Counted from the stretch's first letter, positions 1 to 11,098 are shown. The stretch: DNA of 64,000 bases from Kushneria phyllosphaerae (GCF_900312995.1 NZ_ONZI01000004.1:1-64000); one strand, 5' to 3'. Numbers and translations are program-made. Notes: generated by a model from the sequence alone, not told the origin.

Positions 1-984
1 GGTCGTGGGCGGGCGGGCGAGGGCGCAGCGACGGCAGGTCAGCCTCATGAGGGCGTGAGTCGTGAGGCCCTGATGGAGCGATGGCTGCTTGAGATGGTGC
101 GCGAGCAGCGGCGCAGCCGACGCTGGAAGATTTTCTTTCGCCTGCTGTTCTGGACGTTCTGGATCATGGTGGCGGCCACTGTGGCATTCATGGCGACCGG
201 TGAGCAGGAATCACTGACCGGCAGGCAGGTTGGGGTGGTCAGGATTGAAGGCGTGATCGACAGTCAGTCGCCGGCCAGTGCTGACAGGGTCATCCGTGGT
301 TTGAACAACGCCTGGCAGGGGTCAGAGAAGGCTGTTGTGCTGGACATCAATAGTCCCGGCGGGTCGCCGGTGCAGTCACAGCGCATTTATGACGAGATTC
401 GTCGTCTTCGCAGTACTGGTGACAAGCCCATCATTGCAGTCATTGAGGATATCGGTGCCAGCGGTGCCTACTATATCGCCTCCGCGGCTGACGACATTTA
501 TGCAGCGCCGGCCAGCCTCGTCGGCTCCATCGGGGTGATCTATTCGGGTTTCGGACTTGAAGGGGCTATAGAGAAGCTGGGCGTCGAGCGGCGCGTGTTC
601 ACCGCAGGCGACAACAAGGACATGCTTGATCCGTTTCAGCCCGTCAGTGAAGCGCAGCGGCGCTTCTGGCAGCATGTGCTTGATCAAACGCACGATCAGT
701 TCATCAATGCCGTCAAGGCCGGCCGCGGGGACCGATTGTCAGATGACCCTGAGCTTTTTTCGGGGCTGGTCTGGACCGGGGAAGAGGCCGTGAGCAAGGG
801 GCTGACGGACGGCCTCAAAAGTGTTGATGATATTGCGCGTGACATGACCGGTAGTGCCGAGACGACGGACTATACCCAGAGCGGCGATCCGCTGGAGCAG
901 ATCTCGCGTCACCTTGGTCGAATGGCGGCACAGTATCTCGGCATCGATTTCCATGCAGGAGAATCGCCTGTTCGTCTGCGTTGA
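1..984 (+). CDS. sppA: S49 family signal peptide peptidase SppA, 5' end outside the window
   Basis: Membrane-anchored serine protease of the S49 (SppA/SohB) family, expected to degrade leftover signal peptides at the periplasmic face. The reading frame is open to base 1. A GTG at 55 could serve as a start, but relatives carry a longer acidic N-terminus, so the true start probably lies upstream of the window. Counting from the GTG, one membrane helix covers about residues 26-47. The catalytic serine is S136 in a GASGAYY motif, and K188 in GDNKDML fits the family's catalytic lysine. The C-terminus looks complete. It converges on the maf gene. Sure of the family, unsure of the start. Confidence 0.9.
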   Translation, partial: GRGRAGEGAATAGQPHEGVSREALMERWLLEMVREQRRSRRWKIFFRLLFWTFWIMVAATVAFMATGEQESLTGRQVGVVRIEGVIDSQSPASADRVIRGLNNAWQGSEKAVVLDINSPGGSPVQSQRIYDEIRRLRSTGDKPIIAVIEDIGASGAYYIASAADDIYAAPASLVGSIGVIYSGFGLEGAIEKLGVERRVFTAGDNKDMLDPFQPVSEAQRRFWQHVLDQTHDQFINAVKAGRGDRLSDDPELFSGLVWTGEEAVSKGLTDGLKSVDDIARDMTGSAETTDYTQSGDPLEQISRHLGRMAAQYLGIDFHAGESPVRLR

Positions 985-1020
985 GCCATCGCCCGGCAGG
1001 CTGGCGTCACCTGCGCCCTG

Positions 1021-1605
1021 TTACTCGAGCAGCGGGTTAACGCCGGCCTCACGCAGCAATCGACACAGGGCGATCAGGGGTAGCCCGATCAGGGCGCTTG
1101 GGTCAGTGGTCTCGATACGCTCGAAAAGCGCTGTGCCCATTTTCTCCATATAAAAGCCGCCGGCGCTATCGATGGCCGGCTCTTTTGTGAGATAGCCTTC
1201 GATTTCCTCTGGGCTCAGGGTTCTGATATCGACCGTGGTGAGATCGAGATGCGTCGTGCAGTGGCCGCAACGTGTGTCCAGCAGCGCCAGTCCCGTTAGA
1301 AAGCGAACGCGTCGCCCTGAAAATCGTTGCAGCTGCTGGCGGGTCGCATCGAGGCTGCCCGGCTTGCCCAGAAGATCATTGTCGAGACTTGCGACCTGGT
1401 CGCTGGCGATGATCAGATGATGCGGATAGTGCTTTGCCAGCGCCCGGGCCTTGTCACGCGACAGACGCTCGGCCAGCATGCAGGGCGTTTCGCCGTCACG
1501 GGGTGTTTCATCGATATCGGGTGCGTGGTGGTGAAAGGGCAGGCCGAGACGGCCCAGCAGCTCACGGCGTGAATGAGAGCCGGAGGCAAGAACAAGCAGG
1601 GACAT
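1021..1605 (-). CDS. yceF: Maf/YceF-type nucleotide pyrophosphatase (7-methyl-GTP pyrophosphatase)
   Basis: 194 residues, a normal Maf-family length. The N-terminus LVLASGSHSRRELL is the Maf signature, followed by DIDETPR and an IIASDQV motif holding the catalytic acid. The C-terminal VGLPLIALCRLL and the position beside yceD-rpmF point to the YceF branch, which hydrolyses 7-methyl-GTP and clears modified nucleotides (family knowledge). The start is ATG 1605 with AGGAGAG about 5 bases upstream. It is transcribed away from yceD. The m7GTP specificity is inferred from relatives. Confidence 0.92.
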   Translation of the reverse strand: MSLLVLASGSHSRRELLGRLGLPFHHHAPDIDETPRDGETPCMLAERLSRDKARALAKHYPHHLIIASDQVASLDNDLLGKPGSLDATRQQLQRFSGRRVRFLTGLALLDTRCGHCTTHLDLTTVDIRTLSPEEIEGYLTKEPAIDSAGGFYMEKMGTALFERIETTDPSALIGLPLIALCRLLREAGVNPLLE

Positions 1606-1705
1606 TATCTCTCCTGAAATGGTGGCCCGTGAAATGGACTCAAGGATACCATCGCCATTTTAAATAGCGTCGGCTGCTCCAGGTACATCATTTGCAACAA
1701 CTCTT

Positions 1706-1734
1706 TTGACACTTTCACGGACAATCCCTATTAT
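1706..1734 (+). promoter_or_regulatory. Strong sigma-70 promoter for yceD-rpmF-plsX, near-leaderless
   Basis: A perfect -35 TTGACA (1706-1711), a 17-base spacer and -10 TATTAT (1729-1734). The expected transcription start at about 1741-1744 falls on or just before the yceD ATG at 1744, leaving no room for a Shine-Dalgarno site. Position-based reading only. Confidence 0.75.
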
Positions 1735-1743
1735 TGCGCGCCT

Positions 1744-2268
1744 ATGTCAACCACGCGACTACCCAAAACGGTCGAGCCCTATCGGCTTGCTGCCAGCGGC
1801 GAACGTCTGGAAGGGAGAATTGTTCTCTCTGCCATGCCTCGTATCGTCGATGCCATCGGCCGGCAGGAGGCCGAATGTCATGTTGTCATGACGTTTGATC
1901 TTGATGCTCAGCGTCAGCATTATATCGAAGGCTCACTTGTGGCCGATGTCGAGATGCCCTGTCAGCGATGTTTGCAGGCCATGCCGGTTCATCTGGAAAG
2001 CACTTTTCTGCTTGGTATGGTGACCAGTGATGAGCGTGCAGCGACGCTGCCGGCACGTTACGAGCCGGTACTTGTGGAAGACGAGCATCTGGCTTTGCTG
2101 CCGGTTGTCGAGGACGAACTGCTTCTGACACTTCCGCAGGTGGTTTATCACGATGATGCGGATTGCGCCGTTTCTCGTGATGCGCTGCAAAGTGGTGACG
2201 AAGTCGAGCAAACGCCGGCGCGAGCCGATAACCCGTTCAGTGTGCTTCGTTCCCTGAAGGATCACTGA
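1744..2268 (+). CDS. yceD: YceD family protein (DUF177), 23S rRNA accumulation protein
   Basis: 174 residues matching the YceD/DUF177 family, which in E. coli is linked to large-subunit rRNA accumulation and sits before rpmF. Visible features are the N-terminal LPKTVEPYRLA, a CQRCL cysteine pair near residue 80, an acidic VVEDELLLTLPQVVYHDD stretch and the C-terminal NPFSVLRSLK block shared with E. coli YceD. The start at ATG 1744 is fixed by the homologous N-terminus, although it lies within a few bases of the predicted transcription start, so the message may be leaderless. rpmF follows after 38 bases. Confidence 0.9.
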   Translation: MSTTRLPKTVEPYRLAASGERLEGRIVLSAMPRIVDAIGRQEAECHVVMTFDLDAQRQHYIEGSLVADVEMPCQRCLQAMPVHLESTFLLGMVTSDERAATLPARYEPVLVEDEHLALLPVVEDELLLTLPQVVYHDDADCAVSRDALQSGDEVEQTPARADNPFSVLRSLKDH

Positions 2269-2306
2269 GTCTTTTTTGACGTTACGTTACAACCGGAGAC
2301 AACCCA

Positions 2307-2483
2307 ATGGCTGTCCAAAAGAATCGCAAGTCCCGTTCCAAGCGCGGTATGCGTCGTGCACATGATGCACTGACTGCCCCGGCGCTTTCCCAGGACAAGG
2401 AAACCGGTACTACCCATCTCCGTCATCATGTTGCACCTGATGGATACTACCGTGGCCGCAAGGTCATTGACGTCGAAGAATAA
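2307..2483 (+). CDS. rpmF: 50S ribosomal protein L32
   Basis: A 58-residue ribosomal protein of the large subunit. It begins [20 protein letters not shown], close to E. coli L32, and ends with [19 protein letters not shown]. It has none of the zinc-binding cysteines seen in some L32 forms, so it is the cysteine-free version. The upstream CCGGAGAC (about 2293-2300) is a good ribosome binding site. Its stop codon abuts the plsX ATG, so the two are likely translated from the same message. Confidence 0.97.
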   Translation: MAVQKNRKSRSKRGMRRAHDALTAPALSQDKETGTTHLRHHVAPDGYYRGRKVIDVEE

Positions 2484-3506
2484 ATGATTCGGGCGATGCC
2501 GCCCTTGCGTATCGCCATCGACGCCATGGGCGGGGACTACGGTCCCCGCGCTACTGTTCCGGGAACAGCCCTTGCCCTGGCGCAAAGGCCGGATGCAAGC
2601 GCAACGCTTTATGGCAAGCGCCATCTGATTGATGTCGAACTCTCCCGATTGCCCTCTACCCTTCATCATGTTCGTGATCGCATCGATTTCATTGAAGCCG
2701 GTGACCGTCTTCCTGTCGACATGACTCCTTCTCGTCTCTTGCGCGATGCCCCCTCTGGCAGTCTTCATGCATGCCTTGCGGCTCTGCGTGCCGATGAAGC
2801 ACAGGCATGTGTCAGCGCTGAGCATACCGGTGCCATCATGGCGCTGGCGCGGCGCGATGTTGGTATGCTGGCCAATGTGGCGCGTCCTGCCATCAGTGCC
2901 GCTATCCCGACCATCTCTCAAAGACCCTGCTACATGCTTGACCTTGGCGCCAATGTGGATGTCCGCGCAGAGCATCTCGTGGACTTTGCCTTCATGGGCG
3001 CGGCCATGGTCAGACTCGTGGACAGCATTCAATTGCCACGTGTCGGGCTTTTGAATGTGGGCACGGAAAGCAGCAAGGGTGAGCGTCGTGTACGCGAAGC
3101 AGATGCCCTGCTTCGCGCTCATGAACGCTCACATTTTGAATATGTTGGTTATGTAGAAGGGGACGCTCTTTTCACCGGTAATACCGATGTCGCCGTCTGT
3201 GATGGCATGGTGGGCAATGTTGCGCTTAAAAGCAGTGAAGGGCTGGCTCGAATGCTGGGTACACGACTTAGTGGAGAGTTTCAGACCGGATGGTATGCCC
3301 GTCTGGTAGGTTGGCTGGCCACGCCGGTGCTGCGTCGTTTCATGCAGGAGCTCAACCCTGTGCGATATAATGGCGCCAGCTTTCTGGGGCTCAAGGCGAC
3401 CGTAGTAAAAAGCCACGGCAGTGCACAAGCCGAAGGGTTCGCCTATGCTGTGCGCCGTGCCGTGGATGAAGCCACGATGAAGTTGCCGGAAAGACTGATG
3501 CCATAA
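2484..3506 (+). CDS. plsX: Phosphate acyltransferase PlsX
   Basis: PlsX converts acyl-ACP to acyl-phosphate, the acyl donor for PlsY in phospholipid synthesis. The 340 residues are typical. The N-terminal IAIDAMGGDYGPR, the internal LDLGANVD and GLLNVGTESSKG, and FTGNTDVAVCDGMVGN are family hallmarks. The ATG at 2484 directly follows the rpmF stop. A second ATG at 2496 (MPPLRIAIDAMGG) is an alternative start; neither has a strong ribosome binding site, so coupling to rpmF is likely. fabH, often next in other bacteria, is absent. Confidence 0.95.
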   Translation: MIRAMPPLRIAIDAMGGDYGPRATVPGTALALAQRPDASATLYGKRHLIDVELSRLPSTLHHVRDRIDFIEAGDRLPVDMTPSRLLRDAPSGSLHACLAALRADEAQACVSAEHTGAIMALARRDVGMLANVARPAISAAIPTISQRPCYMLDLGANVDVRAEHLVDFAFMGAAMVRLVDSIQLPRVGLLNVGTESSKGERRVREADALLRAHERSHFEYVGYVEGDALFTGNTDVAVCDGMVGNVALKSSEGLARMLGTRLSGEFQTGWYARLVGWLATPVLRRFMQELNPVRYNGASFLGLKATVVKSHGSAQAEGFAYAVRRAVDEATMKLPERLMP

Positions 3507-3604
3507 GGTCATTTTCGTATGGCGAAGCCTGAAGTGAGTCGGCATCATGGTGTTTATAAAGCTTCGCTTATTTAATCTTCAATGAGTTAGTACAGGTGAA
3601 TCAG

Positions 3605-4561
3605 ATGAGCAATGCCCTCGCCCTGGTCTTTCCCGGTCAGGGTTCTCAGCAGCTGGGCATGCTGCGAGAGCTCGCCGAACGTTACAGCGTCGTAAGAACG
3701 ACCTTCGAGGAGGCTTCTGATGCGCTGGGGTATGACCTCTGGCATGTCACTCAGGAAGGCCCTGAAACGGCGCTTAACGCCACGGCCTGCACGCAGCCGG
3801 CGTTACTGACGGCCAGCGTGGCCATCTGGCGTGTGTGGCAGGAGCTGGAAGGCCCGCGACCGTCGGCCATGGCCGGGCATAGTCTGGGTGAATACAGCGC
3901 CCTGGTCTGTGCCGGTGCGATGAGTTTTGCTGATGGCGTTCGACTGGTCCGTTTGCGCGGCGAAGCCATGCAGGACGCCGTGCCGGCAGGTCAGGGCGGG
4001 ATGGCGGCCATCCTCGGCCTTGATGATAAGGTCGTTGAGGCGGTCTGCGCCGAGGCGGCTCAGGGCAGCGTGGTCTCTGCGGTCAACTATAACTCGCCCG
4101 GACAGGTCGTGATTGCCGGTGAAAAGGCCGCGGTCGAGCGGGCCATTGCCCTTTGCCAGGAGCGCGGCGCACGTCGTGCCATGCCCCTGCCGGTGTCTGT
4201 GCCTTCACATTGCGCGCTGATGAAGCCCGCCGCCGAGCGTCTTGAACAGGCCATGGCCGACATCGACCTTCGTCAGCCCCGCTATCGTGTTATCCAGAAT
4301 GTGGATGCCGCGTGGCATGATGATCTTGATACCATCAAGGCGTGCCTGGTTCAGCAGCTGTATCGCCCGGTGCTCTGGACGCGCTGCGTCGAGACACTTT
4401 GTGAGCAGGGCGCCAGCATCTTTATCGAGTGTGGCCCCGGTAAGGTGCTGACCGGGCTGGGCAAGCGCATCGCTCGTCAAAGCCGCGGACTGGCGGTGAA
4501 TGACCCCGAATCACTGGCGGCCGCCATTGAGCTGGCAAAAGAGATGCCGGAAAGCCGTTAA
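3605..4561 (+). CDS. fabD: Malonyl-CoA:ACP transacylase
   Basis: Transfers malonyl from CoA to acyl carrier protein, feeding fatty-acid elongation. 318 residues. The N-terminus holds FPGQGSQ. The nucleophile elbow GHSLGE carries S93, and SVPSHCALM contains the histidine partner (about residue 202). The ATG at 3605 is preferred because AGGTGAA lies 6 bases upstream; the GTG at 3596 sits inside that site. The 98-base gap after plsX holds an inverted repeat (GCGAAGC at 3522-3528, GCTTCGC at 3561-3567) but no clear promoter. Confidence 0.95.
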   Translation: MSNALALVFPGQGSQQLGMLRELAERYSVVRTTFEEASDALGYDLWHVTQEGPETALNATACTQPALLTASVAIWRVWQELEGPRPSAMAGHSLGEYSALVCAGAMSFADGVRLVRLRGEAMQDAVPAGQGGMAAILGLDDKVVEAVCAEAAQGSVVSAVNYNSPGQVVIAGEKAAVERAIALCQERGARRAMPLPVSVPSHCALMKPAAERLEQAMADIDLRQPRYRVIQNVDAAWHDDLDTIKACLVQQLYRPVLWTRCVETLCEQGASIFIECGPGKVLTGLGKRIARQSRGLAVNDPESLAAAIELAKEMPESR

Positions 4562-4610
4562 TGGCGTGTCAATGCAGTACAGGACATCAAGCCCAAAAGG
4601 GACAGTAAGC

Positions 4611-5351
4611 ATGAGTGAAGCAAGAGTGGCACTGGTTACCGGTGCAACACGCGGCATTGGTCAGGCCATTGCTCGTGAGCTGGGTCGACAGGGCCATACG
4701 GTCATTGGTACGGCCACCAGCGAAGACGGCGCACGCCGCATCGAAGATGATCTTGCCGCGCATTCAATTGCCGGTGCGGGCATGGTGCTCAACGTGACCG
4801 ACAGCGCGGCCATCGATCAGGTCCTCGGCGAGATCACCGAGCGTTTCGGTGCGCCCCTGATTCTGGTCAACAATGCCGGTATCACTCGTGATAACCTGTT
4901 GATGCGAATGAAGGATAACGAGTGGGACGAGGTTCTGGATACCAACCTGACCTCCGTCTATCGTGTCTCGAAGGCATGTCTGAAGGCCATGACGCGTGCG
5001 CGCTTTGGTCGCATCGTCAATATAAGCTCTGTTGTCGCCACGCTGGGCAATGCGGGCCAGAGTAACTATGCTGCGGCAAAGGCCGGCATGGAAGGCTTTA
5101 CTCGTTCACTGGCGCGTGAGCTGGCCTCTCGCAATGTTACCGTCAACGCCGTGGCGCCCGGTTTCATTGCCACCGACATGACCAGTGAGCTGCCAGAGAA
5201 ACACAAGGAATCATTGCTGAATCAGATTCCGCTGTCGCGTCTGGGGCAACCCGAAGAGATTGCAGCGGCGGCGTGTTTTCTGACCAGTGATGTCGCCGGG
5301 TATATCACCGGTGAAACGCTGCATGTCAATGGCGGTATGAACATGCGCTAG
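4611..5351 (+). CDS. fabG: 3-oxoacyl-ACP reductase FabG
   Basis: NADPH-dependent short-chain dehydrogenase that reduces 3-oxoacyl-ACP in each elongation round. 246 residues. The cofactor motif TGATRGIG lies at residues 10-17 and NNAG at 87-90. The catalytic triad is S140, Y153 and K157. The C-terminal GETLHVNGGMNMR is typical. The ATG at 4611 is chosen by homology and an AAAGGGA about 10 bases upstream; the frame is open further upstream without family sequence. It lies 49 bases after fabD. Confidence 0.96.
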   Translation: MSEARVALVTGATRGIGQAIARELGRQGHTVIGTATSEDGARRIEDDLAAHSIAGAGMVLNVTDSAAIDQVLGEITERFGAPLILVNNAGITRDNLLMRMKDNEWDEVLDTNLTSVYRVSKACLKAMTRARFGRIVNISSVVATLGNAGQSNYAAAKAGMEGFTRSLARELASRNVTVNAVAPGFIATDMTSELPEKHKESLLNQIPLSRLGQPEEIAAAACFLTSDVAGYITGETLHVNGGMNMR

Positions 5352-5361
5352 AACCGGCAAA

Positions 5362-5419
5362 GGACGCTGTTGCGTCCGAGAAAGACGGTCTATAAACTAC
5401 CGCCAGTTTTGATCTGGCG
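5362..5419 (+). promoter_or_regulatory. Candidate acpP promoter with two leader hairpins
   Basis: The fabG-acpP gap holds two perfect 6-bp hairpins: GGACGC-TGTT-GCGTCC (5362-5377) and CGCCAG-N7-CTGGCG (5401-5419). Between them lies TATAAA (5391-5396) with TTGCGT (5370-5375) 15 bases upstream, a plausible promoter that would let acpP be expressed above fabG. The first hairpin could also attenuate read-through. No clear T-tract follows it. Confidence 0.4.
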
Positions 5420-5444
5420 ACTCGTAAACCAGGAGTGATGATAA

Positions 5445-5678
5445 ATGAGTACCATCGAAGAGCGCGTTAAAAAAGTTGTTGCCGAACGTTTGAACGTCAA
5501 GGAAGAAGAGATCCAGAACAGCTCTTCCTTCACTGAAGACCTCGGCGCCGATTCGCTCGACACCGTGGAACTGGTAATGGCTCTCGAAGAGGAATTCGAT
5601 ACTGAAATTCCCGACGAGGAAGCTGAAAAGATCACGACCGTTCAGGAAGCGATCGACTACATCGTTGCCCATCAGTAA
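5445..5678 (+). CDS. acpP: Acyl carrier protein
   Basis: A 77-residue acidic carrier protein. S37 in the GADSLD motif receives the 4'-phosphopantetheine arm. The sequence [16 protein letters not shown] is nearly that of E. coli AcpP. CAGGAGTGATGATAA gives a good ribosome binding site before ATG 5445. Its own promoter and downstream terminator fit the high ACP levels cells need. The neighbours fabG and fabF use it as the substrate carrier. Confidence 0.98.
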   Translation: MSTIEERVKKVVAERLNVKEEEIQNSSSFTEDLGADSLDTVELVMALEEEFDTEIPDEEAEKITTVQEAIDYIVAHQ

Positions 5679-5719
5679 GTTTTTGGCGCGATCCGGCCTT
5701 TTGGGCCAGGGTTGACCCG

Positions 5720-5753
5720 TAAAGCCGCCCCCTCTGGGAGCGGCTTTATTTTT
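5720..5753 (+). terminator. Intrinsic terminator after acpP
   Basis: TAAAGCCGC (5720-5728) pairs with GCGGCTTTA (5740-5748), a 9-bp stem followed by TTTTT. It lies 41 bases after the acpP stop. Confidence 0.85.
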
Positions 5754-5783
5754 AGATGGTATTGAATTTTTAGATGGTATTGA
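5748..5783 (+). repeat. Perfect 18-bp tandem duplication
   Basis: ATTTTTAGATGGTATTGA occurs at 5748-5765 and again at 5766-5783 without a mismatch. The first copy begins in the last stem base and T-tract of the acpP terminator, so the duplication copied the T-run. No coding role is seen. Confidence 0.9.
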
Positions 5784-5863
5784 CCGGTGGATGGCACATG
5801 CTGCGCCGGCCCTTTCAAGCTCATCAAGGGTATATCAGTCAGAGACCGAGACGACAGAATCGG

Positions 5864-5869
5864 TATAAT
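5864..5869 (+). promoter_or_regulatory. Candidate -10 element for fabF
   Basis: A perfect TATAAT stands 91 bases before the fabF ATG, after the acpP terminator, where a promoter is expected. No good -35 is found at the right distance, so it would depend on an activator or on a poor -35. Confidence 0.35.
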
Positions 5870-5960
5870 GGCCAGGATATATCATGCAGCAGGCGGTCGG
5901 GTATCCAGCAGGAATTCAGGCTCTCGAGCGCACTCATCTGTCTTTTTTGGAGGAAAAACG

Positions 5961-7199
5961 ATGCCTCGCAGAAGGGTCGTGGTGACCGGCATCGGTCTGG
6001 TAACACCGGTAGGTAATACAACGGATGCTACCTGGGAAAGTATCAAGGCCGGTCAAAGCGGTATCGGATCAATTGAGCACTTTGATGCCAGTGGTCTGAA
6101 TACCCGCTTCAGCGGTGCCATAAAAGGATTTGATCCGGCGCCCTGGTTTAATCCCAAGGATGCCAAGAAGATGGATCTCTTTATCCAGTATGGCATCGCG
6201 GCATCCGTTCAGGCGGTTCAGAACTCGGGGATTACCTGTAGTGAAGAGAACGCCCATCGCATCGGTGTTGCCATTGGTTCCGGTATTGGTGGACTGCCAA
6301 TGATCGAGGCCAATCACCAGTCGCTGTTGAAGTCGGGGGCGCGCCGTATTTCTCCCTTCTTTGTGCCTGGTTCGATCATCAACATGATCGCTGGCAATCT
6401 GGCCATTCAATTTGGCTTCCGTGGTCCCAATATCGCCATTACTACGGCCTGTACTTCCGGGACGCACAATATTGGTTATGGCGCCCGCACGATTGCCTAT
6501 GGCGATGCCGATGTGATGGTCTGCGGTGGTGCCGAGATGGCCAGCACGCCACTAGGCGTGGGAGGCTTTTCTGCCGCTCGTGCGCTTTCAACTCGCAATG
6601 ATGATCCTCAGGCCGCCAGTCGCCCCTGGGATCGCGACCGTGATGGCTTCGTGCTTTCCGATGGTGCCGGAATCCTGGTGCTGGAAGAGTATGAGCACGC
6701 TAAAGCGCGTGGTGCCGATATTCTGGCCGAATGCACAGGCTTTGGCATGAGTGATGATGCCTGGCACATGACAGCACCGCCCAGTGACGGCGCCGGGGCT
6801 GCAATGGCCATGAGCAACGCCATTCGTGATGCCGGGCTTGATCCCTCAAGCATTGACTATATCAATGCCCACGGCACTTCCACTCTGGTAGGGGACGTCG
6901 CAGAGAGTCTTGCCATTGAAAAGGTCCTCGGTGCTTCAGCACGTGATGTGGCCATCAGCTCGACCAAGTCCATGATCGGGCATCTGCTGGGTGCTGCAGG
7001 CGCTGTCGAGGCGGCCTTCTCCATTCTGGCGCTGCGTGATCAGGTCGCACCACCGACCATCAACCTGGACAATCCCGATGAGCAGTGCCGTCTGGATTAT
7101 GTGCCGCATACCGCACGTGAGATGAAAATCGAGCATGTGCTGTCCAACTCGTTCGGGTTTGGTGGCACCAACGGCTCACTGGTGTTCTCGCGCATCTGA
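5961..7199 (+). CDS. fabF: Beta-ketoacyl-ACP synthase II
   Basis: Condensing enzyme that elongates acyl-ACP with malonyl-ACP. 412 residues. The active-site triad of the KAS I/II class is complete: C164 in TACTSG, H304 in NAHGTST and H341 in [12 protein letters not shown]. The start is ATG 5961 with a near-perfect GGAGGAAAA site upstream. The frame extends about 58 codons further upstream, but that sequence has no family similarity and overlaps the promoter region. pabC follows with its possible first ATG overlapping the fabF stop. Confidence 0.96.
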   Translation: MPRRRVVVTGIGLVTPVGNTTDATWESIKAGQSGIGSIEHFDASGLNTRFSGAIKGFDPAPWFNPKDAKKMDLFIQYGIAASVQAVQNSGITCSEENAHRIGVAIGSGIGGLPMIEANHQSLLKSGARRISPFFVPGSIINMIAGNLAIQFGFRGPNIAITTACTSGTHNIGYGARTIAYGDADVMVCGGAEMASTPLGVGGFSAARALSTRNDDPQAASRPWDRDRDGFVLSDGAGILVLEEYEHAKARGADILAECTGFGMSDDAWHMTAPPSDGAGAAMAMSNAIRDAGLDPSSIDYINAHGTSTLVGDVAESLAIEKVLGASARDVAISSTKSMIGHLLGAAGAVEAAFSILALRDQVAPPTINLDNPDEQCRLDYVPHTAREMKIEHVLSNSFGFGGTNGSLVFSRI

Positions 7200-7216
7200 T
7201 GACAGGGGGCACTGGC

Positions 7217-8056
7217 ATGACGGGTACGGATAGCGGTGACCCCATGGTTGCCGTGACCGATCGAGGGCTTGCGTACGGCGACGGCCTTTTCGAGACCGTG
7301 CTGGTAAGAGATGGTGTGCCTCTGCTCTGGAATGAGCACTGCGCTCGCCTGTCGCGGGGTGCTGGGCGCCTTGGTTTTGAGGCGCCTGCCCGCGAGTGGC
7401 TGGATGCACTGCCCGGGCAGGCACCGCAGGGCGAGCATGTACTCAAGATCATGCTGACTCGCGGCAGCGGTGGGCGTGGTTATCGCCCGCCAATACCGGC
7501 CGAACCGCGCTGCTACTGGCAGTTCATCCCCTTCAAGCCGATGCCCGAGCGGTGGGAGAAGGGCGTGAGCGTTCGACTTTGCCGCCTGCGGCTTGCGCGT
7601 CAACCAGCGCTGGCGGGTCTCAAGCACCTCAATCGGCTGGAAAACGTCTTGGCTCGGCAGGAATGGCAGGATGATGCTATTGCCGAGGGCATTCTGCTCA
7701 ACGACCGTGATCAGCCTATCGAAGCAACGGCCATGAATCTGGCCTGGTTTGATCAGGGACAGTGGTGGACGCCCGAGCTCACCGAATGTGGCGTAGAGGG
7801 CACGCTGCGTCGTGTCCTGATCGACAAGGGGTTGCTGAGCATCGCCAAGACTGAGGATGCCCCGCTGCCCAGGTTTCTGAATTCACAGAGCGCGTGCCTT
7901 TTCAATTCCGTACAGGGGCTGTGGCCGATCGTTGAGTGTTTCGATTCGGGTCATCAGCATGTGCCCGGTCAATGGCCCATCGATGGCCCGGTTCGCCGTC
8001 TTCAGGATGGCGCGCACACGCTGATGGGCTATCAATTCAATTTTCCAACCTCCTGA
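7217..8056 (+). CDS. pabC: Aminodeoxychorismate lyase
   Basis: PLP-dependent fold-IV enzyme that releases pyruvate from aminodeoxychorismate to make p-aminobenzoate for folate. The N-terminal VTDRGLAYGDGLFETVL is the class-IV signature, and the lysine in GLKHLNRLENVLARQ is the PLP lysine. The ATG at 7217 is preferred because AGGGGG lies 7 bases upstream; ATG 7199, overlapping the fabF stop, lacks a ribosome site but could be used by coupling. The class is shared with branched-chain and D-amino acid transaminases. The position between fabF and mltG, as in Pseudomonas, supports pabC. Confidence 0.87.
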   Translation: MTGTDSGDPMVAVTDRGLAYGDGLFETVLVRDGVPLLWNEHCARLSRGAGRLGFEAPAREWLDALPGQAPQGEHVLKIMLTRGSGGRGYRPPIPAEPRCYWQFIPFKPMPERWEKGVSVRLCRLRLARQPALAGLKHLNRLENVLARQEWQDDAIAEGILLNDRDQPIEATAMNLAWFDQGQWWTPELTECGVEGTLRRVLIDKGLLSIAKTEDAPLPRFLNSQSACLFNSVQGLWPIVECFDSGHQHVPGQWPIDGPVRRLQDGAHTLMGYQFNFPTS

Positions 8057-8070
8057 TCAGAGTTTCATGT

Positions 8071-10696
<2,626 letters not shown>

Positions 10697-10763
10697 TCCA
10701 GAGCGCAACTTCTCGCACAAACGGCCGATAAGGGAAGCGTCATTTTCCCATCAGGAGGTTTGC

Positions 10764-11060
10764 GTGAGCGCCAGAGCATTGTCTTTTACGTTCAACGACA
10801 CCAATGCACTCAGAACAGCCTGGATGCCGCTTTTCGAGCGCGGCGGTCTGTTCCTTCCCACCCGGGTGCGTCATCGGCTGGGGCAGCGGGTCTATATGCT
10901 GCTGACACTGCCGGAAGAGCCTGACGCGCGCCCGGCATCGGGGATCGTTGCCTGGATATCGCCGTCAGGGATGGCCGGTCAGCGAGAGGGCGGTGTGGGT
11001 GTTCATCTCGATGCTGAAGAGCAGGTGCTGCGCGAACATGTTGAAGCGCTGCTGGCCTGA
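10764..11060 (+). CDS. pilZ: Type IV pilus assembly PilZ-domain protein
   Basis: 98 residues closely resembling Pseudomonas PilZ, with shared blocks GGLFLPT, MLLTLPEEP and ASGIVAWISPSG. It lacks the RxxxR and D/NxSxxG motifs that bind c-di-GMP, as does the founding PilZ, so it probably works by protein contact (FimX/PilB in Pseudomonas and Xanthomonas) rather than by binding the nucleotide. GTG 10764 with AGGAGG 7 bases upstream is a clear start. The holB-pilZ-tatD order is as in Pseudomonas. Confidence 0.9.
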   Translation: MSARALSFTFNDTNALRTAWMPLFERGGLFLPTRVRHRLGQRVYMLLTLPEEPDARPASGIVAWISPSGMAGQREGGVGVHLDAEEQVLREHVEALLA

Positions 11061-11061
11061 C

Positions 11062-11098
11062 GACGCCCCCAATGCGGTTTGCTTAATGCGTCTTTTTT
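11062..11098 (+). terminator. Weak candidate terminator after pilZ
   Basis: GACGC (11062-11066) can pair with GCGTC (11088-11092), directly followed by six T. The stem is short and the loop long, so strength is doubtful. Confidence 0.3.

Noticed and set aside
2262..3122. 286-residue minus-strand frame over yceD end, rpmF and plsX
   Set aside because: It is antisense to well-recognised rpmF and plsX, shows no domain, and has no ribosome site.
5787..5960. Upstream extension of fabF by 58 codons
   Set aside because: No family sequence, overlaps TATAAT at 5864, and GGAGGAAAA marks ATG 5961.
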